Below are positions 43,021 through 54,550 of a DNA stretch of 64,000 bases, piece by piece. This DNA is from Albifimbria verrucaria (lineage: Eukaryota > Ascomycota > Sordariomycetes > Hypocreales > Stachybotryaceae). The translations under genes and the position numbers were made by a program. Where the stretch lies: NCBI GenBank assembly GCA_020081605.1, contig JAHREC010000062.1:992001-1056000 (forward strand), in the 5' to 3' direction. The notes under the pieces were generated by a model. The model was not told the origin of the DNA. It did no database searches and worked only from the letters and a program-made list of their open reading frames with translations. How positions within the stretch are numbered: the stretch's first letter is position 1; each line of letters starts with the position of its first letter.

Positions 43021-43570
43021 CCGATACAATGGAAACATAGGCAGACGTCTTCTGAGGATTTAGTCTATCGCGACGTTTGAGCTCTCTAAGGAGTTAATCA
43101 ACCACTGCAGGAACTTAATCAAGAGCTGGAGGGTTAGGTTACGTAATTGAGGTGTCTGAGTGAAGGAAACAGCAAAGATGGTTTATGGGATGTCGCTGCT
43201 GCCGCAAAACTTTCGATGTTGTCCACTGGAATGGCTTTACGACTTAGAAGATAAAAATGCAAGAAATTATTACTTAACCCATCTAATTCTTTTTGCCCAT
43301 CATTATTTTTGTCAACTTCCAATAACACATATTTATGTCGCGGTAGCTTTGTAGCAGTCCGTATAATTTTCTTGGCTGTCCTAGTATTTGTGAGACAAAT
43401 ATGACCGAAGACCTGGGATTATTGGAGAATAGCTGCAAAGCCACTCATACCTTATTTTAGCTTAGAAGACAAATTACATGCAACTTAACAACAAATAGCA
43501 GGCCGAAGTGAAGGTACTACAGTGGCACTCTTGGAACCATTGAGCGGGTCTCGTCAACTATTGCGATACT
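43021..43570. other. Intergenic region, no gene recognised
   Basis: About 550 bases with no supported frame. Confidence 0.35.
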
Positions 43571-43911
43571 AAAGTAGGAGGTTAAAAGAGTTCTGAAAGC
43601 ACAATCTGACCGAGTAGGGGAAAGATTGGAAACCGCTGGAAGATTCATGGTGCGGAATAGCAATCAAGGGACCAAATGGGAGTACGTCAACTTGAAAGGG
43701 AAGTGGAACAGCTATATTAAGGGAAACACAGCCAGGGTTATGGCGAGACTCAAGTCCTTTTTGGACGAATGGGTACCAAAATCGAAGCGGTCATACTTGC
43801 CGATACATCCCAAGACTCTCAGGTTGATGGCCGCAAGACAAGACGAAAGAAAGTCAAGGCTTTGAAAGAAGCTATAGACAACATGGGCACTTGGTCAAGT
43901 CCATGGAGCTA
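43571..43911 (+). pseudogene. C-terminal fragment of an unidentified protein
   Basis: The plus strand reads VLKAQSDRVGERLETAG, then GTKWEYVNLKGKWNSYIKGN and ARLKSFLDEWVPK. At AAAA 43778-43781 the frame slips -1 and continues ADTSQDSQVDGRKTRRKKVK, closing with a stop at about 43909. The amphipathic, charged helices look like a real coding end, and the slip fits the homopolymer pattern seen elsewhere. No upstream exon with a start was found, so this is either the last exon of a gene whose start is not recognised or a remnant. Confidence 0.35.
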
Positions 43912-44196
43912 GTCTATTGGGTACACATAGTACATATATGAACATATTGAGAGACTATTTTGAGAACGTTGTGCCAGCGCATGCAGAAGAGATACCCTAT
44001 ATTTGCTCAAATGCAAAAAAACAACCCCTGCTCGGGTCCAAGACTCAAGATGGGTAACAATTTCTCCGCCTATGCGTCATCAGGGTATTGCGGCTTTCGG
44101 CTTAGCTGCTGTCTCATCCCTGCCAAAACCCCGAAATAAAAGGAAAGCAAAGGAATAACACCTGATAACCTAAGCCTAACCACATCACTTGCAAGC

Positions 44197-45306
44197 ATGG
44201 CCGCTTGTCTGGGAGCAGTACCAGGCGAGATCATCACTCTCATCGCCGGATACCTTCCGATCCCTGATATCATCAACCTTTGGCAATGGAGTCGTGTTTT
44301 CCATTACAGTGCCAAGCATCTGCTGTTCGGCAGTTCTACAGGGCTTGCGCATACAATGCTATGGGCATGTAAAACTGGCCAGGTCGACGTCATACGAGCG
44401 GCTGTTGCGCACGGCGCTGACCCCAGCTATGTATGCATTCACGAGCCGACCGAAATGGCTCGTCAACGACATGATTCACATATGGCCGTCTGTTCCGCAT
44501 TCTCATCAGGCAATAAAGCATATACTATATCCACATTGGTACTCTCAGCACAGCACTACCACAAGGAAGCTTTTCACACCTTGCTTAGGCTTGGTGCTAC
44601 TGTCCGAGGCATGACAATGAAGGACCGCAGCATCCTTTTGAGTCGGTTGCTCAAGCCCAAGGGATGGGATATTATGGAGAAAATACTAGAAGAGGACCTC
44701 TTTACCGAGATCATTCAACCCCTAGATGCTTTGGTAATAGACTTCATCGCCCGTGGTGCGCCTACGTGGATCATACGTAGTATGCTTGATCGAGGAGCAG
44801 ACCCTAATACGGTCGTCGTTAAACGGGGAGTCACAATACGTACACCTCTATCAGCAGCCATTGAAAGGGGCTCGATTGAGGTCGCGGAATTATTGTTCGA
44901 GCGAGGCGCCAGCCTGAATGGAGTGGAGGATGGCGGGAGGCTATGGCATAGAGGGATGGTTATTCGACAGACCTACAAACACGTACCCGTCTTCGCTGCG
45001 GCAGCGCACATGGCAAGAACAGGTTCGACTGACATGATGGACCTAGTGTTACGCAGAGGTGCGGATATCAACCATGAGGCTCCAGTGGGAGTCAGAAGGG
45101 CTATCAGGCATGGAGTAATCGACAAGGTTCAAAAAACTCCAATGTTGGCCTACATCGAAGCCCTTTTGGAACTTCCAAGAAAAGCATTAAATGGGAGAGA
45201 AGACAGACTGGGTTACTTTTTGACCATGGCGTCAGGCCTCATGTTCTCAAGCTTCAACAGTCGAGATGGACATGGGTGCCTAATCACCACAGACGATTTG
45301 CATTGA
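44197..45306 (+). CDS. F-box-like / ankyrin-repeat protein
   Basis: A single open frame of 369 residues from ATG 44197, unbroken. The N-terminus (VPGEIITLIAGYLPIPDIIN) has the spacing of an F-box-like motif. Ankyrin-type repeats follow: LWACKTGQVDVIRAAVAHGAD, a degenerate unit around HTLLRLGATV, MLDRGADPNTV, PLSAAIERGSIEVAELLFERG and MDLVLRRGADIN. This combination is abundant in ascomycetes; the F-box would recruit a Skp1-cullin ubiquitin ligase and the ankyrins would hold the target. The partner is unknown. The end of the gene (RDGHGCLITTDDLH) is not family-like. Confidence 0.8.
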   Translation: MAACLGAVPGEIITLIAGYLPIPDIINLWQWSRVFHYSAKHLLFGSSTGLAHTMLWACKTGQVDVIRAAVAHGADPSYVCIHEPTEMARQRHDSHMAVCSAFSSGNKAYTISTLVLSAQHYHKEAFHTLLRLGATVRGMTMKDRSILLSRLLKPKGWDIMEKILEEDLFTEIIQPLDALVIDFIARGAPTWIIRSMLDRGADPNTVVVKRGVTIRTPLSAAIERGSIEVAELLFERGASLNGVEDGGRLWHRGMVIRQTYKHVPVFAAAAHMARTGSTDMMDLVLRRGADINHEAPVGVRRAIRHGVIDKVQKTPMLAYIEALLELPRKALNGREDRLGYFLTMASGLMFSSFNSRDGHGCLITTDDLH

Positions 45307-45613
45307 AGATGCTTTTGGCAGTAGAAGCATTCCTTGGCAACTGGGGTCTTCGAAGTTTTCATGACTTTTGGATACTTACAATGATCGTTTTTGTGCTTGA
45401 ACGAAGGCTCAGCCTTGTGAAGCCTTGAAAAGGCCAGGGTATTCACATATTCAGGCGTACCAAGGGGCGATGACAATAATGGAAAGCCTTTGCTATCTAA
45501 TTCTTATGGACTCAAAAAAAAAAAAAAAAAAAAAAAAACCGGTTCTGTACAGTATGTAAATCTCAGAGCCAACTCAGGCTCTCTTTTTCTATATACAATC
45601 TTAATTGTTCGCT
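45307..45613. other. Intergenic region with poly-A tract
   Basis: About 300 bases between the 3' ends of two convergent genes. Its main feature is a run of 25 A residues (listed separately). Confidence 0.5.
45514..45538 (+). repeat. Poly-A run of 25 bases
   Basis: An uninterrupted A25 tract between the ankyrin gene and the secreted protein gene. It could be the tail of an inserted retroposed sequence or a simple mononucleotide repeat. No target-site duplication was recognised around it. Confidence 0.85.
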
Positions 45614-46586
45614 CTAAATCTTCCTCAAAGATACTTCCGGGATATTAATCGTAGTGAAGTTCCAGGTCTTTCCGTTGTCTGTTGTCGACATTTCTCCACC
45701 AGTTGCTCCAAATTCCCAATCGCCATTATGTGTAAATCCTGGGTCCGCCTTGTTCAGAACAATAGAAACGTCTTCCCATGCTGCAAAAATATCAGTAATC
45801 ATTGAGCCAATATCTACTATCCAGTTGAAAATGGAACTAACAATGTGCAGGTGCAGCACCACAATTTCCAGATGCGCATTCGATTGAGATGTAGAATATT
45901 TCTCCTTTTTGTCCTTTGCCTGAGATTGTTGTTAGTAGGTGCATAAAAAATTGGACACTTTTACAGTCACGGGACCTACTTGTCGACACGCTTGAAACCA
46001 GTTTTCCATCAATGTAGACGTTTTGATCCCATAAATTTGTGTTCGAGTTCAGTTTATCTGGTGACTGTTAGCAACAAATATTTCGAGACAGAGTCGTGTC
46101 GGTTTTACAATGAGTCTTGATGCGAGATCCCGGTGCAGCGGGCACCGGTTTACCATTTTGGACCGTCGTAGACTCTATTGGCAACATCTTATCAGCTGGG
46201 ACCATCGAGACATCTTATTGGTTTGTTGGACATACCAATGAGGGTGTAAGCAAAGCTGCACCAGTTGCGTCCCAGGTTAGGGCACCAATAGCTGCCACAA
46301 TATGTCAGATGTGCCCTTCATACCCCATTTCTTTAGATAGAAGTCCCTACTCTGTTGCAGAGTTCTGTGAAACTCCTTGGAGGAAGTCTTTCTGGTCCAT
46401 CATAATAGCGCTCCACAATGCCACGTCTCCAGTCATGGGGTATGGCGTATCTCCGAGGACGAGGGTTGCAACGGCTTCCTGGATCCATGCATCACCTCTA
46501 GTCACGAGTGTGACGACATCGTTGTTTGCGAAAACGGAGGGAACCAGTGTGAACAAGGCCCCAAAGGAGGCGTGGATGAGTCTCAT
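45614..46586 (-). CDS. Secreted protein of unknown function
   Basis: Starts at ATG 46586 (MRLIHASFGALFTLVPSVFA, a signal peptide) and continues with NNDVVTLVTRGDAWIQE and GDVALWSAIMMDQKDFLQ. After a first intron (about 46280-46345) comes DYWCPNLGRNWCSFAYTLI, a Cys-Trp-rich segment. Further exons carry NTNLWDQNVYIDGKLVSS, KGQKGEIFYISIECASGNC and, after an intron at about 45782-45845, the last exon with DVSIVLNKADPGFTHNG. It ends at the TAG 45614-45616. At least four introns are needed, and all junctions proposed are canonical GT-AG. The conserved Cys pairs and beta-rich sequence suggest a disulphide-stabilised beta fold, but I do not recognise the family. Confidence 0.65.
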
Positions 46587-48239
46587 AGTGAAATCCTGAT
46601 ATTCACGCTGCCTGGCAATATACCGATACGTGGCCAAGTTATGTGAAAGACTTTAAATAAAGAGCGAAATGAGAGTCCAGATCAACTGAACAGAAAGCAA
46701 CCGGATTCGACAGGCTCATAAAGTAGGACAATACCGTATGATGATACGAGCGGCCCCACATGCGTTAGCATTTCTTGGTCCCGCAGACGTCTTGAATAAA
46801 GTGATGAGGCCGCAAAGGTCCTTATTATAGGGTATCAATACAAAACAGGTGCCACGTTTCAATGCAAATTGGCCATTTCGTCGTTACATATTACGTGTAC
46901 ATTCGGATCGAGCGGATCATAGAGTGAAAACAATTCCTCGATTGATTCTTTTTCCTGGCTTGGAAACCATGGACCTCTGCATAAACCCCGGCTTATTACC
47001 ACGTCAAAAGCGCGTGTTTGAAACATGAAACAAATTATAGGAGGTAGCCTACCAAGCTCCTAGTCCGTGATTTTCCATCAGACCTTGACACCATAGTACG
47101 TAGTAGCGTATAAGCTAGCGTGTTCGTAATCACGGACTGGTGAAAACACGGGCCAAGACGATCAAGATTAGGTACACAGGCAAATTCACAGTACTTGTTG
47201 AGTCGGGTATTGCCGTCACCACTGGTAGAGCGCAGCTAAACGTTTACTCTCATGCCAACTACACTACATTACATCGAATTATGCTGGATCTCAATATCTC
47301 GATAACTTGATATCTGGGCATAGATGTTACATAGTTAAAGAAATCATGAGCGGTACCTTTATCTTTCTATGCTGACTATTTGTGACCATAAGGATTTCTT
47401 AATAGGCCTACCAACCAGGAAATGTAAACAGAAGCATAGTGTTATGTTGAGCCCACTTCAAGTGGAATTCAACTGGGTCTATTCGTCGTATGGTTCATCT
47501 TTAAGGATTGTCATTTAAGCTAGGCGTCCAAGCTAGGTCTGGGACCCTGAGTTGAGTCTCCCGATACGATCTTCACATCCGACGAACGCGTTTTCGGACA
47601 TTGGAGCTACCCAACAAGACCTCGTTTCAAGGACACAACAACGGGGAATACTTCGAATTGAATGAGAAAAAAGTCACTCCGAGACTTCAAAGTCAATTAA
47701 TCAAGATATTGGTCCCTTGTGTCCTGCCTCGGCACAATTGTAGACGCGTAAGATTTCAAGAGTTGGAAAACCTCCTTCATTATCTTGGCATAGCCAGCTA
47801 TTCGTGTCGAATATGCACAATTGATGGAAATAGTTCCATCGAGATGTGAAAATATCATGTATTATTGCAAACCAATACTATCCTGTTTCAAATTGCCAAA
47901 ATTTGGGAGATGACTGAGCTGAAGCAGGTCATTGCTTTCAGGAACCCAAAGATAAAAAGCGCAGAGACAATCATTATGCTTGGTATCCGAGCATAAGTTT
48001 GGTTCAAGAAGAAGCTTACTTAACACATTGTTTATAGTAGTGAAATTTTTGTCGGTGTTACCTGCCAACGCAGCATAATCAGAAAAGAGAAAGAAAGAAA
48101 AAACAAAGAACAAAGAAAAAGAAGAAGAGAAAATAAGCGTGAGGTAATTTTATCTCAATCGACCAAGCGAACTAAACCCAGAGTCGGATGAGTTTCGCTC
48201 TCATCTACCACCGTACCTCCTCACACTCAATAACGGCCT
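46587..48239. other. Intergenic region left of the NRPS cluster
   Basis: About 1.65 kb with no recognised gene. A polypurine stretch, A-rich with G, lies at about 48084-48134 close to the NRPS 3' end. The frame at 47601-47849 is unsupported. Confidence 0.4.
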
Positions 48240-51200
48240 CTATGGTAAGGCTAACACTCCTCCCAAAGTCGAATCTGGTACTTTCTCGCCTTCTGCTAGG
48301 CCACCAATGAGGTCTCTAAAGCGGGACAATACTTCTTGCGTTGCTGTAGCGTTTAGAACAACTGGATCATGCAGTATTTCAGCAAGCAATCCGTGAGGAC
48401 TGAGCCAGCATCTTATAACCAGCGCCACATATCCGGTATAATCCATCTCCATTCCCTTGAGTTGCAGTGGTAGCTGACTATCAGGTTCCTTCGGGGCCGG
48501 ATTTATGATAAGGCTGCTGTTGAAACCGTACGGAGATGGCGCCTTGGGGTTTATCTCAGTAATAGCATCGAAGCCCTGAAACTCGTGTTGCAATATATCG
48601 GCACTGTCGTTTTGGACACAGTTTAAAAAGTCGGTCACTGTCATGCTTTCATCTTCAACACGTATACGCATTGGCACGAAGTTCAGAGTTGGACCGGGCA
48701 TATTCTCCACTCCAGGGAAGGACATGGTACGGCCAGAAAGCAGATCGAGTATGAGAATATCTTTGCTACCCGTAAATGAGCTGATAGTGAGTGCCCATGC
48801 AGCACGCACCAATGTTGCCATGGTGAAAACTGAGCCACGGCGGTTCAAGAGTGGAACCATCAGGACCTCTCTGCCTGCAATTCGAGTGATATGATCAGGC
48901 TTCGGGTTGATGGGGAATGCAGTCGGCGAAGCACCTTTGAGATAATTTTGCCAGAATGATCTTGCTGCCACTTTATCTTGGGTGGCAAGATGATCCATCC
49001 AGCGACGATAGGGTAGCTGGGATTGAGTTACATGACCAGACCCATATGCGTCGCACAGAGTCTGCCATACAAGCTCGGCCGACATGCCATCATAGACAAT
49101 GTGGTTCAAGGCAAAGACAAAGGTAGGCAACTGTTCCCCTTCAACATGGACAAGAGCAGCCCGAGCAAGAGCTGAGCCTTTGGTGCCTGCCTCAATCCGC
49201 AAAGTGTTAATATACGACGTAGCAGCAGCCGAGTCTGCAAAATGGACGACTTCCAATTTCTGCCACGTGGTGAGGGTGACGAGCTTTGGGCTGCCATCCT
49301 GTGGGTCCAGAACGAAACGTGTGCGCAAGCATGGCAAAGCAGCGGACGCGATATCCCAGGCCTTGACGAGCTGCTCAACGTCTACCTCGGGTGGAACTAC
49401 ATATAGTCGACAAGTACTTCCGAACCCTGGTGTTTGCAAGGCAAATTCGATGTGAGCTTTTTGAAACAGGGTGACCCCGTGATATCCTCAATGGATGATG
49501 AGTCCGCTTGGAGCTGCTCTAGAATAGATGGAGGCTGGCTCCCTTTAGAGCTTGAGATTGCGAGCGCTGCATCTGTTGCTTCAGGCGACTTTGGCATGGG
49601 ATAAAAGGCCGCAGGGACCATTTGCGCAGGAAGTTCATCTTTAAGATAATTGCGTAACTGTGCACATTCTGTATCGAAGGAGGACGGCGTCATGGGCATA
49701 CCAAAATCTATAAAAGCCACCAGCATCTCCTGCAAGCCCTCGGGAGCAATAGAGGCCACGGCACATGTTCCCTGCTCTGGAAGAAACTTTTGTAAGCGCT
49801 TCTTTAAAGTGTCGGCGAATAATGTATTGACGTTGTCAGAATGTGCTAAGATGTCTTGAACAGAGACATCAGAGGAAGCTGATTGAATTATTTCAATAAT
49901 CTTAGCAAAGCGAACAAGGGCTTCCTCCACCAGAAACTCTTCAATCACATTATTGTCGTATTGAGCAACTAGCTGAATCTCATCAGGTTGAACGAAACAA
50001 CGAATAGCGAGTGCCTTCAACGAGTCTTGAGTTGAGTGGCCTAGTTTCAGCCAGTTAATCTCGTCTGAACCTTCAGTTTCTGGACTCCGAGCGGATATAT
50101 GGATATCCAGTATGTTTTGAAGACGACATGCCAGCTCGATGCCCGGACTGTGTATATGTGAAAACGGTGTTTCTCCAAAGGGGCCATCGCGACCATCTCA
50201 TCCTCTACTTGTTGTAGGAACCTTGCAACAGGTAAGGAGCGATCAATCTTGATTCGCACAGGTGCTATGCTTGACAGAGGTCCCACGACGTTCTCTGATT
50301 TAGTGTCATTTCGACCATGCAAGACAAACCCAAACACAACGTCGGAGGAGTCAGTGATCCTAGCTAAAGCCAAAGACCAAGCGACCCTCAGTAGAAGAGA
50401 TTCGTTGTACCATCCGAGCTGGGTAGCAGATCTTGGTACACACTGGTTCAAAGTGGCATTCGTCCGGGGAATGTAGTCGGCGTAAGGTAGAACAGGAAAA
50501 GGCATCCCTTCGTAATCTTCAAACGCCCTCTGGTAATCTTGGTTGGCCAATTGACTGGCTTCTTTGACAAGCCAACGAGAATAGGGGATGAATGGTTCTA
50601 ATCGAGGTACCGCGTGTCCCTGGTATGCCTTCTTCACAGAATCCAATATTAATTCCGCGGAGTGGCCATCAATCAATGCATGGTGCACCGTCCAGACTAG
50701 TGTCTTCGCTTCTCCAGTTGGGGCTCAAACACAATTAGATCACTGAGATGGCCATCTGTGATGGTCAAGCTTTGTAGACGACGTGATTGCGCCTCCACTG
50801 AATAAGCCTCGTGCAGTACTTCCCAGTGAAGATTATCAGCGAGAACGACCTGAAATAGGCCATGTTGTGACTGGAAAAGGCGTGTACGCAGAATAGGGTT
50901 CCTATCATGGATACGTAGCCAAGCATCACGCAGTTGAGGGAGGAAGCTTGTTTAGGAATTTCGAACTTCCACTGTAAGATGCTCACCCAATCTCTCATTC
51001 CAGACTGGGCGATGATATTCTCTTGTACCCATGTTGCTGGTGAGATTTCCTCAATACTTTCCACGTGAACATGCCAGCTGGCAGCAATCTCAAGTATTGA
51101 TGGAGTATGACCAAGGCCGTTTGTGATATTGGTTTTATACGAAACCTCTTGACTAGTATCAGAGGCTCCGCCAACCAGACGTGGCTGGCTCTTATCAACA

Positions 51201-53797
51201 CTACCGTTGACGTTGTTGGAAGATAACAGCATCTTCGTAGGCTGACTTCTAGTTACATTTATCTTCTTTTCGGTGCTGGATTTTGATATCTGAATGAGTT
51301 CGCGCAAGGTGGGATGCTTGAAAATGTCGACTACTGAAAGATTGAAAGACTTTCTATGTGCCAGTGCCACTATTTTCATGGCCAGAAGTGAGTCTCCCCG
51401 AGCGTGAAAAAGTTGGCATCGGGGACAACTTGGCTCCCATCGCAAGGTAACACAGATATCCATATGTCACGCAACGCCTCTAAAGAGTTGACTTCGTTGT
51501 GGCTGAGGTCTGTTACAGCATTGTCTCCAGTTGCTACGACCTTGATTTGATCTCGGTCTGGCACTGATTTGACGGTCATTACTCCGGGATGGAGCAGCTC
51601 GGCTATAGATAGCCTTTCCACTGCTTCTTTCAGAGTTCGACGATCGGCTTTGCCCGTAGGCCCCAAAGGAATATGGTCAACCCGAATGATTGCAGAAGGT
51701 AGAAAAGCGCTTGGCAATGTTTCAGGGAGGCGTTCCTTGATGTTCTTAACGAGCTCATTCCAGCTGGTGTAGAAGGTCGGATCTACGTGAAGGAAAGCCA
51801 CCAAGACCTCGATACCTTCCTTTGGCGTTGCGACGTCAGCAATGACGCGAGATCCGTTGGGTAAAAGATCTGCAATACCGGCCTCGACCTCGAGAAGCTC
51901 GATACGCTGGCCGCGGATCTTCACTTGTAAGTCGCTACGACCCCGGCAATAAAAGAGGCCATTCGCATCCAAGTATCCAAGATCACCCGTCCGGTAAAAC
52001 CTTCGAGGATTTCCATCTACAGCAGGTGCCCAAGCCAGGTCTTGGATGAATGAATGAGCCGTCAGGATTGGTTCGCCGAGATATCCTTTCGAAACTCCCG
52101 GGCCTTCTACAATGATCTCACCCACAAAACCTCGAGGCAAACGCCGATGCGGATTGTTGGGATTAATGATATAGACACGAGAATTGAAAGGTCGACCAAT
52201 ACAGCCATTTCCGAAATTAGAGTCTTCGGAAGGCTGGAGTGCCGCACATTCGTTCGTGATCTCAGCCGGTCCATAGGCCAAGAGAACATCCGTCCTAGGC
52301 AGCCACTTTTGAACCAAGCCAGTCGTGATCCTCTCGCCGACGAAATGTATAGACTTGACACTCGGAAGCTCCGCTGGGTCGAGTACTTCAGAGAGTGAAG
52401 GGTAATATGCAAATGGGTAACGCCGTATCGTGCCAGTGCAGGCCCCAAATCGTTTATGCGCTCTTCCTCGGAGGGTATGCAGAGACAAGAACCAGTGCAC
52501 AAAGATACCAGAGCCTCAAGAAGAGATACGTCGAATGCATATGAGAGGATGCAACTATGTCTGACTTCTGGACCTCCTTTGTTGCCACCGAGTCTAGCGA
52601 AGGCTCTATTAAGGCTACATGCGTTTGCATGAGATATGGGTATGCCCTTGGGGCGACCCGTGGTTCCCGAGGTGAAAACCACATAAGCACAGTCATTTGG
52701 TTCCACTATATTAGGCGTCGTGATACCCTCTTCAACTTCGTTATGGATCTGTCCATTGTGGCTCGTGCCATTTGATTCAAAAGCTTCGTGTAGCATTTCA
52801 GCATCGACTTGAAGAACGTTGGGAACAAAGGAGGCCGCCCTTCCTCGTTCTCTTACAGAGCTAAGGCACACTTGAATTGTACTACCTTGCTCTTCATTCA
52901 ACTGGTTGATAATTCGTTCGACCCGGCCTGGGGGCATATCTACAGAAACCGTGACCCATGCCGCCCTGGCTTTGGAGCAGGCGAACATGCATACAGGATG
53001 CCATTTGGACTTCTCAAAGAATATTGGAACAAAATTTCCACGTCTGACACCAGCAGCCATCAGCTTATCAGCCAGTATACTAGATGCACGGTCCAGTTCG
53101 GCGTAAGTCAAAGCCCCATCCCAAGCATCTATAGCTCGGGAGGGGGAAGTGAGTTTCGGGTCATCAACGCCAGAAGCGTGTCGGGTTCGAGTTCTGGATA
53201 CGGCAGTTCATGCTGCGCGGCATCCTCCCAGTCGACACCACTCATGAAATCAATCGTGGCAAGTGTCGAGTTTGGTTGCGGGCTGTGAATTTGGGCTGCG
53301 ACAGCCTGTAGTTGGCCGGCCAGTCGCTTTGGCAGAGCAGCATCATGATCATGGGCAGACAAGCGAGCATCCACGGATATGGTGACAGACTGACTTGCTG
53401 CTAGTACAGCTATATGATAAATATCCAGCTGATTGGGAGATGATGATTCGAAGAAAAACGCCGTTGTGAAATTAATTGTTTCGCTTCCAAGCTGTCGCTC
53501 AGCCAGAGGAAAGTCTGTAATCGCGCTGACTGTAGAGCAGGCATCGCCAACAATGCTCGTCTTGACTTTATCTATGAAGTCGCTAATCTCAACATCATGC
53601 TCGGTGTGCATCACAGAAACATTGGATGAAGCAATGTCGGCACAATCGAGCGTATCTGCCCCGGCATACCGCGCGATGAGTAGTAGCCAGGCACTTCGAA
53701 GCACAATATGTTGGTACTCATTCTTAAGGCTGACCGTGTAGGATGGCCTAAGCCTGGTCGTCGCCTCGAAACTACTGGTTATCGAATTGGCCGTCAT
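48240..53797 (-). CDS. Nonribosomal peptide synthetase, A-T-C-(vestigial A)-C, several frame breaks
   Basis: Read from ATG 53797. (1) About 215 residues resemble the C-terminal half of a condensation domain. (2) A complete adenylation domain: LTYAELDRAS (A1), FTSGTTGRPKGI (A3), AYGPAEIT (A5), YRTGDLGYL (A7), GQRIELLEVEAGI (A8), GPTGKADRR (A10). (3) A thiolation domain with the LGGDSLLAMK serine. (4) A condensation domain with HHALIDG. (5) About 170 residues with only the end of an A domain (LRNYLKDELPAQMVPAAF), no T domain. (6) A terminal C domain with NHIVYDG, ending near 48240. Manual alignment suggests a specificity code of about DVLHHVANEK, which I cannot assign to a substrate. The frame slips -1 at seven short runs: 53142, 52400, 51396, 50938, 50720, 50161 and 49475. 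Each is a homopolymer and each is consistent with one missing base. Confidence 0.85.
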
Positions 53798-54550
53798 AGC
53801 AGCAACTGCTTAAGGAGTATTTTCTTGTCGTCTCGTCTTACCAGTTCTAATTACCCGCAAATAAAACTCAGTAGATTCGAGCAGACAAATATCTAATCGA
53901 TTGCACCTAAACCTGCGTTCCTAAATAGGTGCAAGCATCTAAAATTGGTGTGCCATAGACAGCTAGAATGCTATCCTTCAGCCGGGACCTCTGCCCGGCT
54001 GTACACCATTGCAAGTTCAGCCTTGCATGTGTGCAGTTAGCGTATGCAGGAGTGAATTTAGCAGAGAGCAGCAATCGCTTAGCATGTCCTTTCGGTGTCC
54101 TTTGGTTAGGCACAATATTGCACTTTGATATTGCAACCGGGCATACCATGATGAGATCCTAGTCTTACATGCCATACTACACAACGCAGTGACACACGAA
54201 GTGGACCGTTTAGACGAATGGTCGCAATGAAGGATCTGGTTGGTGTTGCCTCCAATGCAACGCTGACAAAAGGCGTGCATGTCAAATTGACACTGTACTG
54301 TAAAATGCAACCCTACATGATCGTTGGTTCGAGGCCTAGGGAGGCATGGATAGGCCGCCTGATCCGACAAGGCGTCCTCTTTGAACAAACGCGCACAGAG
54401 TCCACCTCGGATAGAATCTGTATTCCGCAGCAGCCATCCCTGTAAGCCGCTCCTATTTTACATTTGCGTGACTGCCAGGTCAGGAGTAGTAGATAGGTGT
54501 TGGGGCAGTTCGCTTTATTGCTGAAGCACGAGGTGGCTCTGCACTACGTG
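53798..54550. promoter_or_regulatory. Divergent promoter region, NRPS and MFS pump
   Basis: About 750 bases between the NRPS start (leftward) and the MFS start (rightward). Overlapping frames here have no domain. The arrangement fits a shared control region, but no specific binding site could be named. Confidence 0.45.

Noticed and set aside
48084..48134. Polypurine tract as the priming site of an LTR element
   Set aside because: No long terminal repeat, primer-binding site or retroviral-type coding sequence lies near it.
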